Shown piece by piece: positions 48,541 through 60,587 of a stretch of 64,000 nt of DNA; the first letter of the stretch is position 1, and each line of letters opens with the position of its first letter. The translations under genes and the position numbers were made by a program. Under the pieces are notes generated by a model. That model saw nothing but the letters and a program-made list of their open reading frames with translations, ran no database searches and had not been told where the DNA came from. The stretch covers positions 37,585,501 through 37,649,500 of the forward strand of contig NC_092526.1 of NCBI RefSeq assembly GCF_037038585.1, written 5' to 3'. The stretch is from Patagioenas fasciata (taxonomy: Eukaryota > Chordata > Aves > Columbiformes > Columbidae).

Positions 48541-51500
48541 CTGACATTTATGCTAAGTGAGTTGCTTGCCACCGCGCCGTGTCTGCCGCCAGCCTGCCAG
48601 GCCCCCTGCGTGCCCCCACACGAAAGGGTTTTTGCAGACCCACCCGCGCCCAGCGCTTGTACACGCACAATTAACGGCATTAACCTGCCCAGCCGGCACT
48701 TCTGCCCCACACGCCGCGCACGGCAGCTCACGTGCGCTTCGCCGAACTGGGGTCTGTGGCTCACAGGCTGCCAAGTCAGCGCTGCGAAGCGATGGAGAGC
48801 TGCGGATGCTGAGATTTGAGAGACGGCGTCTTGCTTTCCAGAGAGCATTCCAGCTCAGGTTTATAGGCACTGTGTGTCACTGGTGTTTGGGTCCAAAAAG
48901 TGACTAATGACTGAGGCAGACAAACAGTGAAGAAATGGGTGAGCCCTGGAGGAATGGGTTCCCCTCTGCCTCCAACCCAGCCCAAGTGAGCGGGAGCTTT
49001 GCTGGCAGTGCAGGGACAGGATAGACAATGGCTGTGTCCCTGCTCTCATGAAAGACAGTATGGGCACAAGGATGGCCATGGCTCATGGTCAGGACACTTG
49101 CACAGCCCAGCCGATGCTCAGCAAATCTCTCGTGATGTGGGTGCTGCCGTGTCTCAGCTCCACCATGCTGCGGGCAGCCAAGGCACAAGTGGCTTTTTAG
49201 GGTTTGCCATCCTCACTGTGCAAATGAGGGTCAGGAAAGGCACATACAGCTCTGCTGAGAGGCAATCTGCACCACGCATGGGGGGAGTGGGGAGAGACAC
49301 AGCCGGGTATGTGGTCTCCTTCCCACAGCGTCCAGCTGCTCACTCACTGCACAGAAGTGCTTGGCTTTCACGCTACCCCACATGCAAGACTCCTTCCCTA
49401 CTTCAAAGGGAACGAGATTGACCCTAGAGGTCAAAATGTGTTCCCAAGGCACAAGCCCTGAGAGTAAGTCTCATGAGAGTAAGTGCAGACTCAGTTCAGT
49501 CTAGGCCTGCTCCATTAACACCATGAAAACCTTTCTGCTGGTTTGGACAGAGTAGGATCAAGGCCTTCAGGCAGAAGTTCTCATGGATTGCAGGAAAAAT
49601 ATGAAACTTTCCCTTTTAAAGATCCCATGGGAAAGATACAGGAATGGTGAAGGGTCACCATCAGCTTAAAAACAGCTCAACATTTGTTTTCCTTAAAAAA
49701 TAAGCTCTTATGAAACTTCAGAGCACTACAAACATTCCTCTGCTGGAAAGGCTTTGAAACAAATAAACCTTTCCCTGCAGCGCCTGCAACCCAAATGAGC
49801 TGCATTCCTCAAAGCCAGCGAGGCCATGGCCCACAACAGAAGCTCTTGGTGGGTTTTTGCAGCCCAGCCCAAGAGCTATGTGGCCAGCAGAGCTACAAGG
49901 TTTAAAACCACTTCCTTTGCTGTGTGCACGTACAGCTGCCAACATCCGAACAACACGGGGTTTACGACGACGCTGCTGGGGCTCTGATCCCGACGCTGTG
50001 CTCACCTGAATGAGAAGCAGCGTGTGGTAGAGGTGCAGACCCCACAGTGCTCTTCTAGGACCAGAAGGTATTTACTTACTGACTGTAAGAAAAGGGAAGG
50101 GGGAAAAAAATGGGCAAAACACACCAATTCCAGCTTTTCAGTGCTGGATTGTTAGCGTAGCATCACTGAAAGCAATGCAGCCGCACCTACCAGCTATGGA
50201 TATGACCCAGGATCTTTACACCCTTCAGGATCAAGCCCCCGGTGAAATGCAAAGACAGTGAAGAGTTGAGGTGCCCAACTTACCCACCTAGATTTATTTT
50301 CAGGTCATAAGACCTCTATCTGGACACCAATGGTACATTGCCATTGCGTGCAGCAGGACGGGGGGATGAAGCCTCACTGAAACCTGAGCTTGTTGCTCCT
50401 TGAAGCTTGCTAGGTGCAGCTAAGGGGAATCTTTCTACGAATGGGAAGCATCTGAAAATCCATAGAGAGAAAAATCCTGGCAATCTCTCATGGGGACATG
50501 GAAAAGGGAGCAACAGTATCTTGCAGGCTTGCAAAGGGCAGGGTAACAGCTGGAACCATGCTGGGCTTCTGCTGAGTTGGGCACTTTGGGTCCACTTTCA
50601 CCAACGGTGTCCCCAGACGTGTAACGGGAGCCTGCTGGAGAGGACGTGGAGCTAATCCGTGGTGTGAAGAGCCCGAGGAACACAAGGCTAAAAAAAGAAA
50701 TGAAGAGCTGCCTGAAAGAGTATCTTGGAAATAAAAATAGTGGAGTGAGAGTAGTGGGTGTCTTGTCAGTCTCAAGAAGAAGTTCTCCATGCCAAAGATG
50801 AGGAGGAATTGCACGCAGCGCATAAGACGAAATCGGGAGATATCTGAGGAATTCAGGCCTGTCTCTCAGCAGACTTTTCTAATCAAGTGCCTCACAGAGG
50901 ATATTTCACCATGGTCATTTCCTTCCCCCTCTCTCTCACGCAGACTGAGCCAGGGCTCCTCCTTTCATTATTATTTTTTTCCCTTTTAATTTTAATTTTT
51001 GTTTTGCTATTTTCAGAAGAAATAGAAATACATCCCACATGGCTCTTAAAGGCACAGCACACTTCCTCGCTACTGTGGAGCAGCCACAGCCTCTAGCCAG
51101 AAGCAGCACCTTTAAATCAGAGTAAATTGGGCTCCAGCGGCTTTCAGTTCCCATTAGCTTTTGCCCTGCCCCTAAACCAAGCGCAGCTGCTCTCCTTCAC
51201 CCAACTGCTCACCCCAGGGTGGGGAATTCACAAGAAAAGACCACCCCGAACAAGGGCTTTTCATTCCTTACTCCCTGGAGTCTGGGGATGAATTTTCTAA
51301 GTAGAAACAAAGTGCTGGAGGGAGCACGAGGAAAAGGCAGGGGAAGAATGGAGGAGTGTGAACAAAACAATACTTTGATTCTGTCCCTGCCGACAGCCCA
51401 GCATCGCCTTTTCTTCATGTTTCTCGAGCTGCTTTTAAAAGCTGCGTGGGGAGGAAAAAAGCAAACAGTTGTTTCCCTTTGTGTCACATCTTCTTCATTT

Positions 51501-51881
51501 CTAAGAGCAGGACCAAGGCGAAGCGGCAGTGACGCCTTTGCACGCCGGCCCCTCCGCAGCCCTGTGCCAGGAGGCTGATCCCATGGCAGTGCCAACAACC
51601 ATCCCTGTGCCTGGTATCTGCTGCTTTTTGCCTCCAGCGCCATGGGCAGCTCACTTCAGCCTCTCTTCTTCTGCCCGTACAGGGCTGGAGCGCCTGCCTG
51701 CGCCTCCTCGGTGCTTTGGTGTCTGGTGCCACACAGCACCCTACTGGAGAGTTCAGCGATGAGGCTTTGAAATTCATAACTAACCAAGGAAGAGAAGAAA
51801 GGGTAGAAAAAAGGTAAAAAGCAGAACTGTGGGCTGGGTGGAGGCAGCACCAGCCTCTTCCAGGCTGTGCATGTGTGCCAA

Positions 51882-51905
51882 GCGCACACACGCGTGCGCA
51901 CACAC
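51882..51905. repeat. Alternating purine-pyrimidine run (Z-DNA prone)
   Basis: Twenty-four bases of strict purine-pyrimidine alternation made of GC, AC and GT steps, in the large intron. Confidence 0.7.
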
Positions 51906-53487
51906 AGCCAAGTCTTCTAAGAAACTATGGCCGACTAATTGTAGGGAGGCTCGGGGGAGAGGAAATGAAATGAAAAATTGAGTCTGAGTTATAAAAATAA
52001 GTAATTTTTATCCTACTTGCAGGAGGCTTATATTAATTAAACATTATTACAGCGAATGAGATGGGGAGGGTTATTAAGTCTGGGGCTGGCTGTAAGTGTT
52101 CTCTCCTGTTGCCCGAGGCTCCGCTGAGCTCCAGATATTAATCTTCTAAAGCACTCAAATGCTGAAGAGATAAACACTTGAAATATGAAAATGTTTTTCT
52201 CCATAGCAGACACTGTGACCCTATGTCACACCAAAGAATTTGTCAGGTGTCCATACAGGCTGCACTTACAGCATTACCGTGTCTCTTAGAAAAATGCCGG
52301 GCACCTCAGGAGCTACAGAGAGAAATGATGTGTGCATTTGTGTGGGGGTGATTTGTGTGTGGAGATGTAGCAGATTCTCCTCTTCCCATATGTTTCTAGA
52401 ATACATATTTTCCTCTTTAGCACTGCCTACCAGGTGTTGGCTGCATGGCTTTCCAACTGGCTGGCGGCACTGCCAATCTGGCCAGCGCCTCTGCCAGGTG
52501 GCTAACAGGTTCGCCCCAATGTTTGCATCTCCAGACTCAACCTTCCCAGGGGGAGGGCGGGGAGGAGCGTGGCATCCAGAGCTGGAGTCACCAGGCATCA
52601 GAGCAGAGCTGAATCCAGGTAAGATCAGCCAGCTCTCCCTCGGGGAGCCTTGAGTTTCATAAACAATGACAGACAGTGCAGAGAAGCGATGTTACCGTGA
52701 TGTAATCTAGCGTTAAAAGGAAACTGGCAAATGTTCTTTGTGCCACCCGTGCCACAAAGCCAACGAGGGTAAGGAAAGGGCACTAGTCCCGGGGTGAGTT
52801 CCAAGATGTGAAGCTGAAGAACTTGATCTATCATCAACCATGCTGCCAGAGGCGGGCTCCCTTCCAGCCCATGCCAGCACATCTCAGTGAGGTCCTCCAT
52901 AAATTAGGCTCTGCCACACCCATGCAAATCTTCTGCTTCCAAAGCACAGAAGAGGAAAAGAGCAAAAGTCAAACAGAGAGAAGCTGGCATATTTCCGCAT
53001 TCTTAGGGCTTAGCTCATCCTTCACTTGGAGGAGGCTGAAATCCAGCCTGTGCAAGCCCAGAGTGCAGAATAGCTGAAGCCTATAGGCAATCCGAGCAAC
53101 ATATGGAAGGAAGAAATGCATCTCTAACAAAAGGGAAAATGCATTCTGGGGAAAAAACCACTGGGTCCTACAGAAGACAACTGGATCAGGATGTGGAACA
53201 AAGCCCAGACTAACCTACACGGTCACAGGGGATTCAAAGCCCAGCATCCAATTCAAGGCTATCTCAAGAGGACAGTTAGTATAATTCAGTGCCAGTGGTC
53301 ATAGTCTTATAAATAAGTCATGAATCCATTAAGCAAAGCATCTGAAGGATTCCACAAAAGACAACGTTCAGTTCTGCGCAGCCTTCACAACTCTTGATAG
53401 CTGCACAATAATCAGTCACACTGTTCACACAGAGAGAACCGAATCAGCTCCCTCTTCCCTGCTTTGGTGTGGTATTAACCATCTTAC

Positions 53488-53640
53488 CAGGCACAGTCTC
53501 AGGGCTTGGTTCAGAGTTGCCAATCCAGGTGCTTGTAGGCTGAAAAGACCACGTATAACCCATTGCTAAGTCGTGTGACCAACCACAGAGGTCTTCAGGG
53601 AGATCAAAGTTGCAGTTGAAGTTCACAGGGAGATGGAAAT
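53488..53640 (-). CDS. NRP2: NRP2 exon: N-terminal part of the MAM domain
   Basis: This 153-nt exon is phase 1 at both ends, with acceptor tataag and donor gtaaga. It encodes DFHLPVNFNCNFDLPEDLCG, then WSHDLAMGYTWSF and a Ser/Thr/Pro-rich end, NSEPSPETVP. The F-x-C-x-F-D and L-C-G-W segments are the usual start of a MAM domain, which supports receptor clustering. From memory, this half of MAM differs much more from human NRP2 than the following exon does; the human sequence after CGW is quite different. The frame is open and splice sites are sound, so it is a real, faster-evolving exon. Confidence 0.93.
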
Positions 53641-55958
53641 CTTATAAAAAGAAATAGAAGCAAAATAAAGTTGGATTAAAAAAATAACCTACCCATGAAG
53701 GGTTGCTATTAAAAACCAACCCAAAACTAAAATAGCTGGCAAGACATAAATACTGAAGAAAGCATGAAATCTCACTCACACTGATGCTTTTAACCTATCT
53801 CACATTTCGTCAGCTCCAGGGATCAGCCTTAAGTTCTGCATCATCAAAATGCTCACACCATGTCCTGCAACTAATCCACCAAACTAAGCAAATATAAAAG
53901 CAAGTACCAAATGCTTCCAGACTCTAATCAGCACCTTCTCTTCATCCCCTAGAGCGGTCAAATATTAAATGCCTTCTTAAATGTCAAGGAAGAGAGCTTC
54001 CTGAGTGCCCTGTGCTCATCAGTTCCTGCTCTGGCTCCTAAAGAAGAATCTCAAGTGCTCCAAAAACCCAGCTCCTGAGTGACAGATCGAGCCACTTGCA
54101 CCAGACGGGAGCTGTCTGTCAACATGGAGAGCTGTCACTCACCGCTTCCTACCTTCTCATGGAAATGCTACCAGGGGAAACGTGGGGCCACCATGAGCTC
54201 AAGCTTTTGGATTCTGAGCGAAAGGAGCCAGCCTCTATTTCTAGTTCCGCTATGGACTCACCACATGGTCTTTGAGCGAGGCATTTAACTTTTCATCTGT
54301 GAAACAGAAGCAGAGCTAATTCCCCTGTGTCAACGGCTTTAAAAGCTTTGGAGAGCCTGCAGAGACAGGTCTGTGGGCAGGAGGACCCATGCCAGGGGCT
54401 GCATGAAGCCACCAGGCAGCTGCTGGCTCCTTTGGTTGGGGAAGCACCGTAAGGTGCGGAGGCAGCAGAAATGGTCTGAGACCATCCCAAGCACTCAGCA
54501 GACACGCACGTCAGAGCCCAGTTATAGGCTGGGTTTTTCCTGAACAAAGAGGAAGCTTTAAATCACAGTGCCCACCAAGTGAGCGATAGCCAGAAGGAGG
54601 TGAGTGACTCAGGCGATAGGCATCAGGGGAACTTTGCTGCAAGGGGCAGAAGGTTTTCTTTACACGCTCCCACTTCAAAATAAAACAATACAGATCATGG
54701 ATCCTTTTATTCCAATCTAATCTCATACCCTGGAGAGCAGCATTGTTTCTGTTTGGCTGTCATAAATCTGATTGTCCAGAGAAACACACTCATTGTTTAT
54801 GAGAATGAAAACTGTTGCTAAATCTGAGGGAAGCTGACAGGGAGGCTGGTTCCACGCTCCATGGCAAACTCCGCTCACTCTCTTGCCCTGGACTGCACCC
54901 AGGAATCGTGTTGTTGCAGAGACTATTACTGGCCTAAATTTCCTCTCGGCAGTTTCCCAAGTGCCTCAATGGTAGAAGGGTTGCACAGGCACGTAACTGA
55001 GGCAAAGCAATGAGAATCAGGCCCTTCGAGCTACTTCTGCAACTCACATTTCCAGAACTGAACTACAGCAGAATCCCGATGGGAGGTGTGAAAAGCCAAT
55101 TAACGTTCTTTTAAAAATTTATTTATTTTAAAACCCATTAATTTTTCCTCCAGGACTGGAAGCTGAACTGACAGAAGTCCTAGGAGCTATCTCAAAGGAC
55201 AGCTTTTCCTCCTGAGATTTCTGGTTGAAAGTCCTTGTGTAAATGCCCCAGGCTCTGTTTTCGTGCATCTCCTGCACACTGTGCTGTACAACTAATCCTG
55301 CACTGCTCTGCTGTCTTGTATAGCCAGACACCACAGACGCCAAACCATTCCCTGTACATCTGACAGCCACCTAGGACCAGGAGGACAAACTCTTGCCTAG
55401 AGTTAGTGTTCCCCCCTCTCTGCTGCCTGCAAAAGGAGCCCAGACTGTCCTCCTAAATTTTAAGCAGCTGATATTAGGGAAGATGTTTTTTAACAGATAG
55501 ACAGGTGTTCGGGACATCAGCCTTCTCTACACGTTGCGATTTACCTGTGCAGTTGTGACCTCTTCTAAAGGAGTCCTGCATACCAGGCAGTTTGAATCAC
55601 CTTCTGAATTTACAACACCCAGCCAAGGGGATCTGGAATGGAGGTGGCTCTAAACAGGGCACTAACTGAGTTTCTCCAGGTCACGTAAGGAACCTGAGAG
55701 AGCAGCTCTTCAAGTTTCATGCTGTAGGGACTGAATTAGGTCCTATCTCTTGCTCTCGCATCCTTCCTTGATATAACTTATCAGATTTTGGCAGGTTTTG
55801 TTTGGGTGTTTTTTTTATCTTGCCCTATCACTAATAATATTACTTTGAGCTTTCCAGGAATACGATCCATGTATAGGAGCTAATGGGAAGATAAGAGTAT
55901 TTCCTTAGCTCTTAACCCATCATTTATTGAGACAAAGATGTGCTGCTCTGATACATAC
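53641..55958 (-). other. NRP2 intron between linker and first MAM exon
   Basis: 2318 bp. Apart from the SINE-like fragment at 54225-54355 I see no gene, repeat or clear regulatory structure. Confidence 0.6.
54225..54355 (+). mobile_element. Old MIR/CORE-SINE-like fragment
   Basis: The order of short words matches the MIR/CORE-SINE type consensus as remembered: a 'tagttccgctatggactcac' start, a decayed 'tggtctttgagcgaggca', then 'tttaacttttcatctgtgaa' and an 'aattcccctgtgtcaac' segment. It lies antisense in the intron before the first MAM exon and is heavily diverged. A chance match cannot be excluded by eye. Confidence 0.5.
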
Positions 55959-56075
55959 CCTCCTCTTCTCCACAGCTATCACCACACTCAGTTGCTTCTT
56001 CATCAGTTGGGTATGGGGTGGTGGTCTCTTCGCTCTTCAAAGTGGGCACCAGCGTCTCTGCGGTGGGCTTTACAT
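55959..56075 (-). CDS. NRP2: NRP2 exon: Thr-rich, acidic linker between b2 and MAM
   Basis: This 117-nt exon is phase 1 at both ends (acceptor ttttccag, donor gtatgt), so its loss would keep frame. It encodes DVKPTAETLVPTLKSEE, then TTTPYPTDEEATECGDSC and an acidic end, GEEEG. The Thr/Pro cluster next to acidic residues matches the human NRP2 linker that, from established work, carries O-glycans polysialylated by ST8SIA4 on dendritic cells. The three consecutive threonines, the following PYPT and the two cysteines are kept. No other domain is visible. Confidence 0.95.
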
Positions 56076-59000
56076 CTGGAAAAAAGGGAGCAGGGATGCT
56101 ATTTGCGATAGACAGCACAAAAAGACCAGGTAGGAGGAAACAAAGCAAAAAATACTTTTCTCTTGTTCTTATAATGGCAGGAAGAGATAGAACAAGAATA
56201 CCATGAAATTTCCACGTGCTACAAATGTCAGCGTGGTTTGAACTTCAAGTGAACTGGCTGTTTCCATATGGGAGTTGCTTTGATTTAGAGTTCCCATTGG
56301 ACAAGGCTCTCCTCTAGACATACATGCTGCTTTTTCTTCTTAATTTCTTAATCTACACTGGTGCTGGCAATCCGCTTAGCTGTCATTACTGGATAAGAGA
56401 GATCACAGGCAGAACGTCTTTTTCTTTCGTAAATGCATACGACACGTTAAAAAACACACACACAACATTCCCACCAATTCTGCCAATTTATAAAACGAGT
56501 CACTCAAACCCAGGAATGACGTAACCACCAGCGGGCCCAGCGGATCCGCCAGCGCGCTGCTCGCTGCAGAAAGCATCTGGTTTCACACTCCGGCTCCTGA
56601 CTGCACTTTCAAAGGGTCTCCGTCCAATTTCCCTCTCTCCAACGTGGTCCGTGTGAAACAACCTCCAAGCAGGTGTCAGGGGAAATTTAAGCAAGAAAGG
56701 GAAGGATATTAAGATCAGCAGTAAACGACATCAGGTTCCAGCCATCTCTCCTTTTACGGGTGCGTTAACTGGAGCACCGCAGGCTTGATTCTCTCCCCTT
56801 TGAAAACGACGCTGCTTCGCTCCATCATGTGTGATTGTGTTTCTTTGTCGGCACCCTTCAGGATATCATTTAATAAAGCTGGAAGCGGGAGGAAATGGCT
56901 AAATACATTGAATATTTTCCACGGGCTCCTTTTTGCCCTTTTATTTTCCTGTTATTAAACATGTTGCACATAAACTCTCAGGGTTTTTTGTTTGTTTTTT
57001 TGTTTTTTTTGTTTTTTTTTTCCTGTGGCTGTCTTTTTGTCAGGATAAAATACAAAATAACCTCAAAGTCTTTTAATTTTTAAGTTCAAATTTGTTACAA
57101 CCCCATAAAACTCCAAACGCAACCAAGAAGCAAATTGCGAGCAGCCAGGCACAGAAAAACGTCATAAAAAAAGAAAAGAAAAAAATAAAGCAGCAGGTGA
57201 AGGCAACATATCAAAAGCTGTAAGTTATTTAGAGCTGGTACGTTTTTATGTTGTTGTTCTTGTATATTGAGATTTATAGCTGAAATGTGACAATGTGGAA
57301 GGACCTTGAAAGCCAAGTCCCATACGGGACACAGATGCCGAGCGGATGTAAATCAACAGCGTCGCAGTGCCACGGACAAGCCGCAGAAATATATCTTGAA
57401 AAATCAGTTACCATGGCAGAGCCGCAACATGATGGTTACAAGAGATAATGAAAATAGCAGGGAGGACAACGTGATGTGTGAAATGGAAAGTGAAAAAGAG
57501 AGGTCTTGCTTGCTTGCTTTCTCCCTCCCTGGCCCAGCAAGTGTCTGTGCAACTGGTGGTAACTGCTGATCAAAATGCAAAGTCACTAAGTAATTGAAAA
57601 CAGATGTTTGGAACTTCAAAGGAGAGAAAACCAGCTGCAAGTGAACATTCATCAATCTCCACTCTTCAGAGGAAAAAATCTGGCAGGTCTTTGAAAGAAA
57701 CCAATTGCTGACTCCCTGCTTCCCAATTTTTGAGCTACTAGCCAACTAGTTTGTGAGCCCAGCTGCTGTTAGGTTACCTGTTGGACTCAGTAATTAAGAC
57801 GCTCATTGCTACTAAGAAATATACACAGGTAGGCAGGGTACACATGGCATAGATCCTCACTTGAATATGTTTTCAATCAGCTTGTTTTAATCCATCTCTT
57901 AATCTTGTTCGCGAGTAAGTGCAATTGCCTGGGTTTTCAGAGCTGGTTCTGGAATGTGCCAGGGTCCTCCCAGCAAAGGAGGGCTCTATCTTGGCATTGC
58001 CAGGGACCGCTGCATGTAGCCAGCCGGGATTTAGCACGCAGATAATGCCATGGGCTATCTCTGCTCCCCAGGTTGCATCAGCGGTATAAACACTTTTTTA
58101 TAACATGGCGAATCCACAAGATTACAAGCCCTGCTCTGATTACAAAGTGGAATGCCTGTAGATCAATAAAGCTACGAATATTTATGACTTGGCAGTTGAG
58201 TTTTAAACATTACAATGTGCAAATGATTAGACAGCCACACTGGGAAATGACCATAAAGCACCCTACCTGGAAAAAACATGGGCTGTTGCTGCTGATACTG
58301 AAACAGAACATGGACATAGCTGTAAAAGAAAATTCAGACCAAAAATAGCAGAAGTTGAGGATGCCACACCCCTCTTATTCTCTAATTTGGAGGAGTGCAA
58401 TGGACGGGCTGACACATTCATGGTCAGAGGTCTTGTGTGACTATCTCCCTTTGTGGACATCCCAAAGATGTTGTAATCTAATCTTGATTTAAAGTTTAGA
58501 TCACTTAAAATGGATTCCCAGTCCAGGGTGAGATTTGCCATTGACTTCAAAGGTGACAAATTATCGTTATTAATTGTGTGTACGTGTGTTCTGTGATTTG
58601 CTGTTAAGTGTTTGTAATGTATCTCACAGCACATCACAGGAGGAAAGAGAAGCAAAGACTCTGCAAAACGGTGGAAAAAAGCTCTGTGCCTTTTAAGCTC
58701 CTAGAATGGGAATTCTTACAAGAAAATGCCTTCCACAGATGTGTTTATAAAATGGAAGTCCTACCTCTTTATCACTGACATCTGGATGCCAGATTCAGAT
58801 TTAAGAAGATTATTAAAAAATAAAATAGATTAAAAAAAGGGACAACTAGCCCCTGGCACTGAAAAGCTAGCATCAGACACAATGAGCTGTTGGGTGCATT
58901 TCTGGCTTTTGGGAATAAAACTATGGAGCAATCAATCACCATCAAGCCTTAGGAGGGTCAGAAGCACATCTCCCCTGATCCCAGTGAGTGTGTTAGACAG

Positions 59001-59349
59001 TTTTCACCTCTGTATTAAAAGTAACGGTGGCTGCAAGGCATATTGCTTGTGAAAAACAGGTGGGCAAAGGCAAACAAACTTCCCTGGTCTTAGAGATGTT
59101 GTAGAGATGCCACAGGGTTAACTTCCCAACCTTTGCTTCAAAAGGATTTCCACATGGGGTTCAGTGAGAGAGGAACTGTTGTTTTTACAGCAAGACGTTA
59201 TTGTGGCACCTCAAGATATCTGTACTGCTCACTGCACCCCTCTTCTGCACTTCTGCTTCTCTTCCTACTTTTTGTCTTTATCCATTTGGATTCAAAAGCT
59301 CAAATGTGGCCCCAATGGAGCAGGTGGGCAGAGACACAGGGGCTCCTAC
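56076..59349 (-). other. NRP2 intron between b2 and linker exons
   Basis: 3274 bp. It has T-rich low-complexity DNA at about 56982-57022 and no recognised repeat or gene. The shorter introns at 60938-61196 and 59495-60587 hold only the read-through tail and AATAAA described separately. Confidence 0.6.
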
Positions 59350-59494
59350 CTGTCCAGTCACAGCCCAGCACCTCCAGTCGCATTCCTATTCCTGCTGGGG
59401 ACCACCTCTCCGGGTGCACTCGGACATACTGGGCAGGAACAGGATCAAACCTCCGGACTTCAGGGATGTCGTAGTGGATGTTGCCTTCAAAAAT
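59350..59494 (-). CDS. NRP2: NRP2 exon: second part of domain b2
   Basis: This 145-nt exon starts in phase 0 after ctctgtag and ends in phase 1 before gtagga. It encodes IFEGNIHYDIPEVRRFDPVP, then AQYVRVHPERW and SPAGIGMRLEVLGCDWT. The last segment is the second F5/8 C signature of the gene, and its Cys pairs with the SPC cysteine at the start of b2. From memory the human exon differs only at a few positions (LFEGNMHYDTPDI...). The intron before it is 1093 bp and the one after it 3274 bp. Confidence 0.97.
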
Positions 59495-60058
59495 CTACAG
59501 AGACAGAGAGAAAGAGGAGGCAAGTGATGTGTGCATCCCACATGCTCTCCAACAGGCCTGATAATTCGGGTCTGGCAGGACAGTGCTGTGGTTTGAAATA
59601 GTTTAGCTGTCCGACTCCGGGCCACTGAGTCAAGCTGAGCAGAAAATGCATTGATTTTACTCAGTTTCCAGAGGACCAGACAGGCTGTTTCTAAGAACCT
59701 TGCACAATCCCTCCTGGCCTCTGCTTTATATCCAGGGGTCAGATTTCGAACAAAGCCACGCCTGGGGAACATCCACTAACTTCACATATAAATAAAATCA
59801 GATTTGTCCTTTGGCAAATAAAGAAGCTACTGCATGTTCTAGGATAGTGTAAACGCTCAGTTTTCCTCGCAGTCCAAGTACTGCTGCTTTTCAGCTTACA
59901 CGCACAAACTGAGGTCTGTGGGGAATAAACAGAGGGCTATAGATAGCATCAGACCTTCTAAAAGTCATTTGTAAGATCAGGAAAAATTAAAACTTACTTG
60001 AATTTTCAGAAGCAGATGATTTTGCATAAAAAGAGAACAGGCGGTAGCTGGGAATGAA

Positions 60059-60064
60059 TTTATT
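60059..60064 (-). terminator. NRP2: Candidate intronic poly(A) signal
   Basis: AATAAA in the sense orientation of NRP2, inside the intron between the two b2 exons. Downstream in the transcript is a U-rich stretch (tgttctcttttta). It could terminate the read-through transcript described at 60555-60587. A hexamer of this kind also occurs by chance in AT-rich intron sequence. Confidence 0.35.
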
Positions 60065-60554
60065 TCTCAAGCTCATTGCCACTCCCATGCTGTTAAGCAG
60101 AAAGATTATGGGGAATTCCAACGATATGAGCAAAACACAGGGAATTTCAGGCTCACATCAGTGTGGCAAAAGGGACTTTAGATACAGAAAATCCCCCAAA
60201 GAGAAGTTGTGATTCATCTCCCTCTTCCAGAGGTGCAAGCCACAACCTCAATACTTGTCCCCTTAAGGTATGTAATTAGTTTGTGTGAAACATAATTGAA
60301 CACACCACCTTGTGGGCTCTGACCCGCAGGAGTTTCAAGAAACATAAGGTGATGGCCATGTCCCTGGTCTGCTCCACAATTGTCATCCCTGGGGCAAGGT
60401 GGAACCTACACCCTCTAGAACATCTTAGGAGAAAGGACCAGGTGACAAAACCTGGGATTCCATGGTGACAACCCAATCTCCCAAGGTCTCTGTGAGGAGA
60501 AACAGCTGATTTCCTAAGACCCCACCAGGCAGACTGAAGATAGCCAGAAACATA

Positions 60555-60587
60555 TCACATTTTGCAGCTGCTCCAGGCAGTGCCTAC
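60555..60587 (-). CDS. NRP2: Candidate intron read-through tail (s9-like soluble NRP2)
   Basis: If the donor after the first b2 exon is not used, the reading frame continues for ten intron-coded residues, VGTAWSSCKM, to a TGA at 60555-60557. From memory, the human soluble isoform s9NRP2 arises by retention at the same exon end and carries the tail VGCSWRPL, so both begin V-G-x-x-W. A canonical AATAAA on the minus strand at 60059-60064 lies about 490 nt further into the 1093-bp intron and could end such a transcript. The product would be secreted and lack the second half of b2, the MAM domain and the membrane anchor. This is an inference; V-G partly follows from any GTNGGN donor. Confidence 0.4.
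   Translation of the reverse strand, partial: VGTAWSSCKM

Larger units (their letters stand above)
44211..53487 (-). other. NRP2 large intron within the MAM coding region
   Basis: 9277 bp with no recognised exon. It contains candidate regulatory DNA at 48080-48540 (homeodomain-type sites), an AT-rich stretch around 51990-52180, and a 24-bp alternating purine-pyrimidine run at 51882-51905. The rest looks like ordinary unique intron sequence. Confidence 0.6.

Noticed and set aside
59281-59349. Read-through after the second b2 exon, giving a 16-residue tail to a TGA
   Set aside because: Any intron gives some tail; no nearby sense AATAAA and no remembered counterpart in other species.
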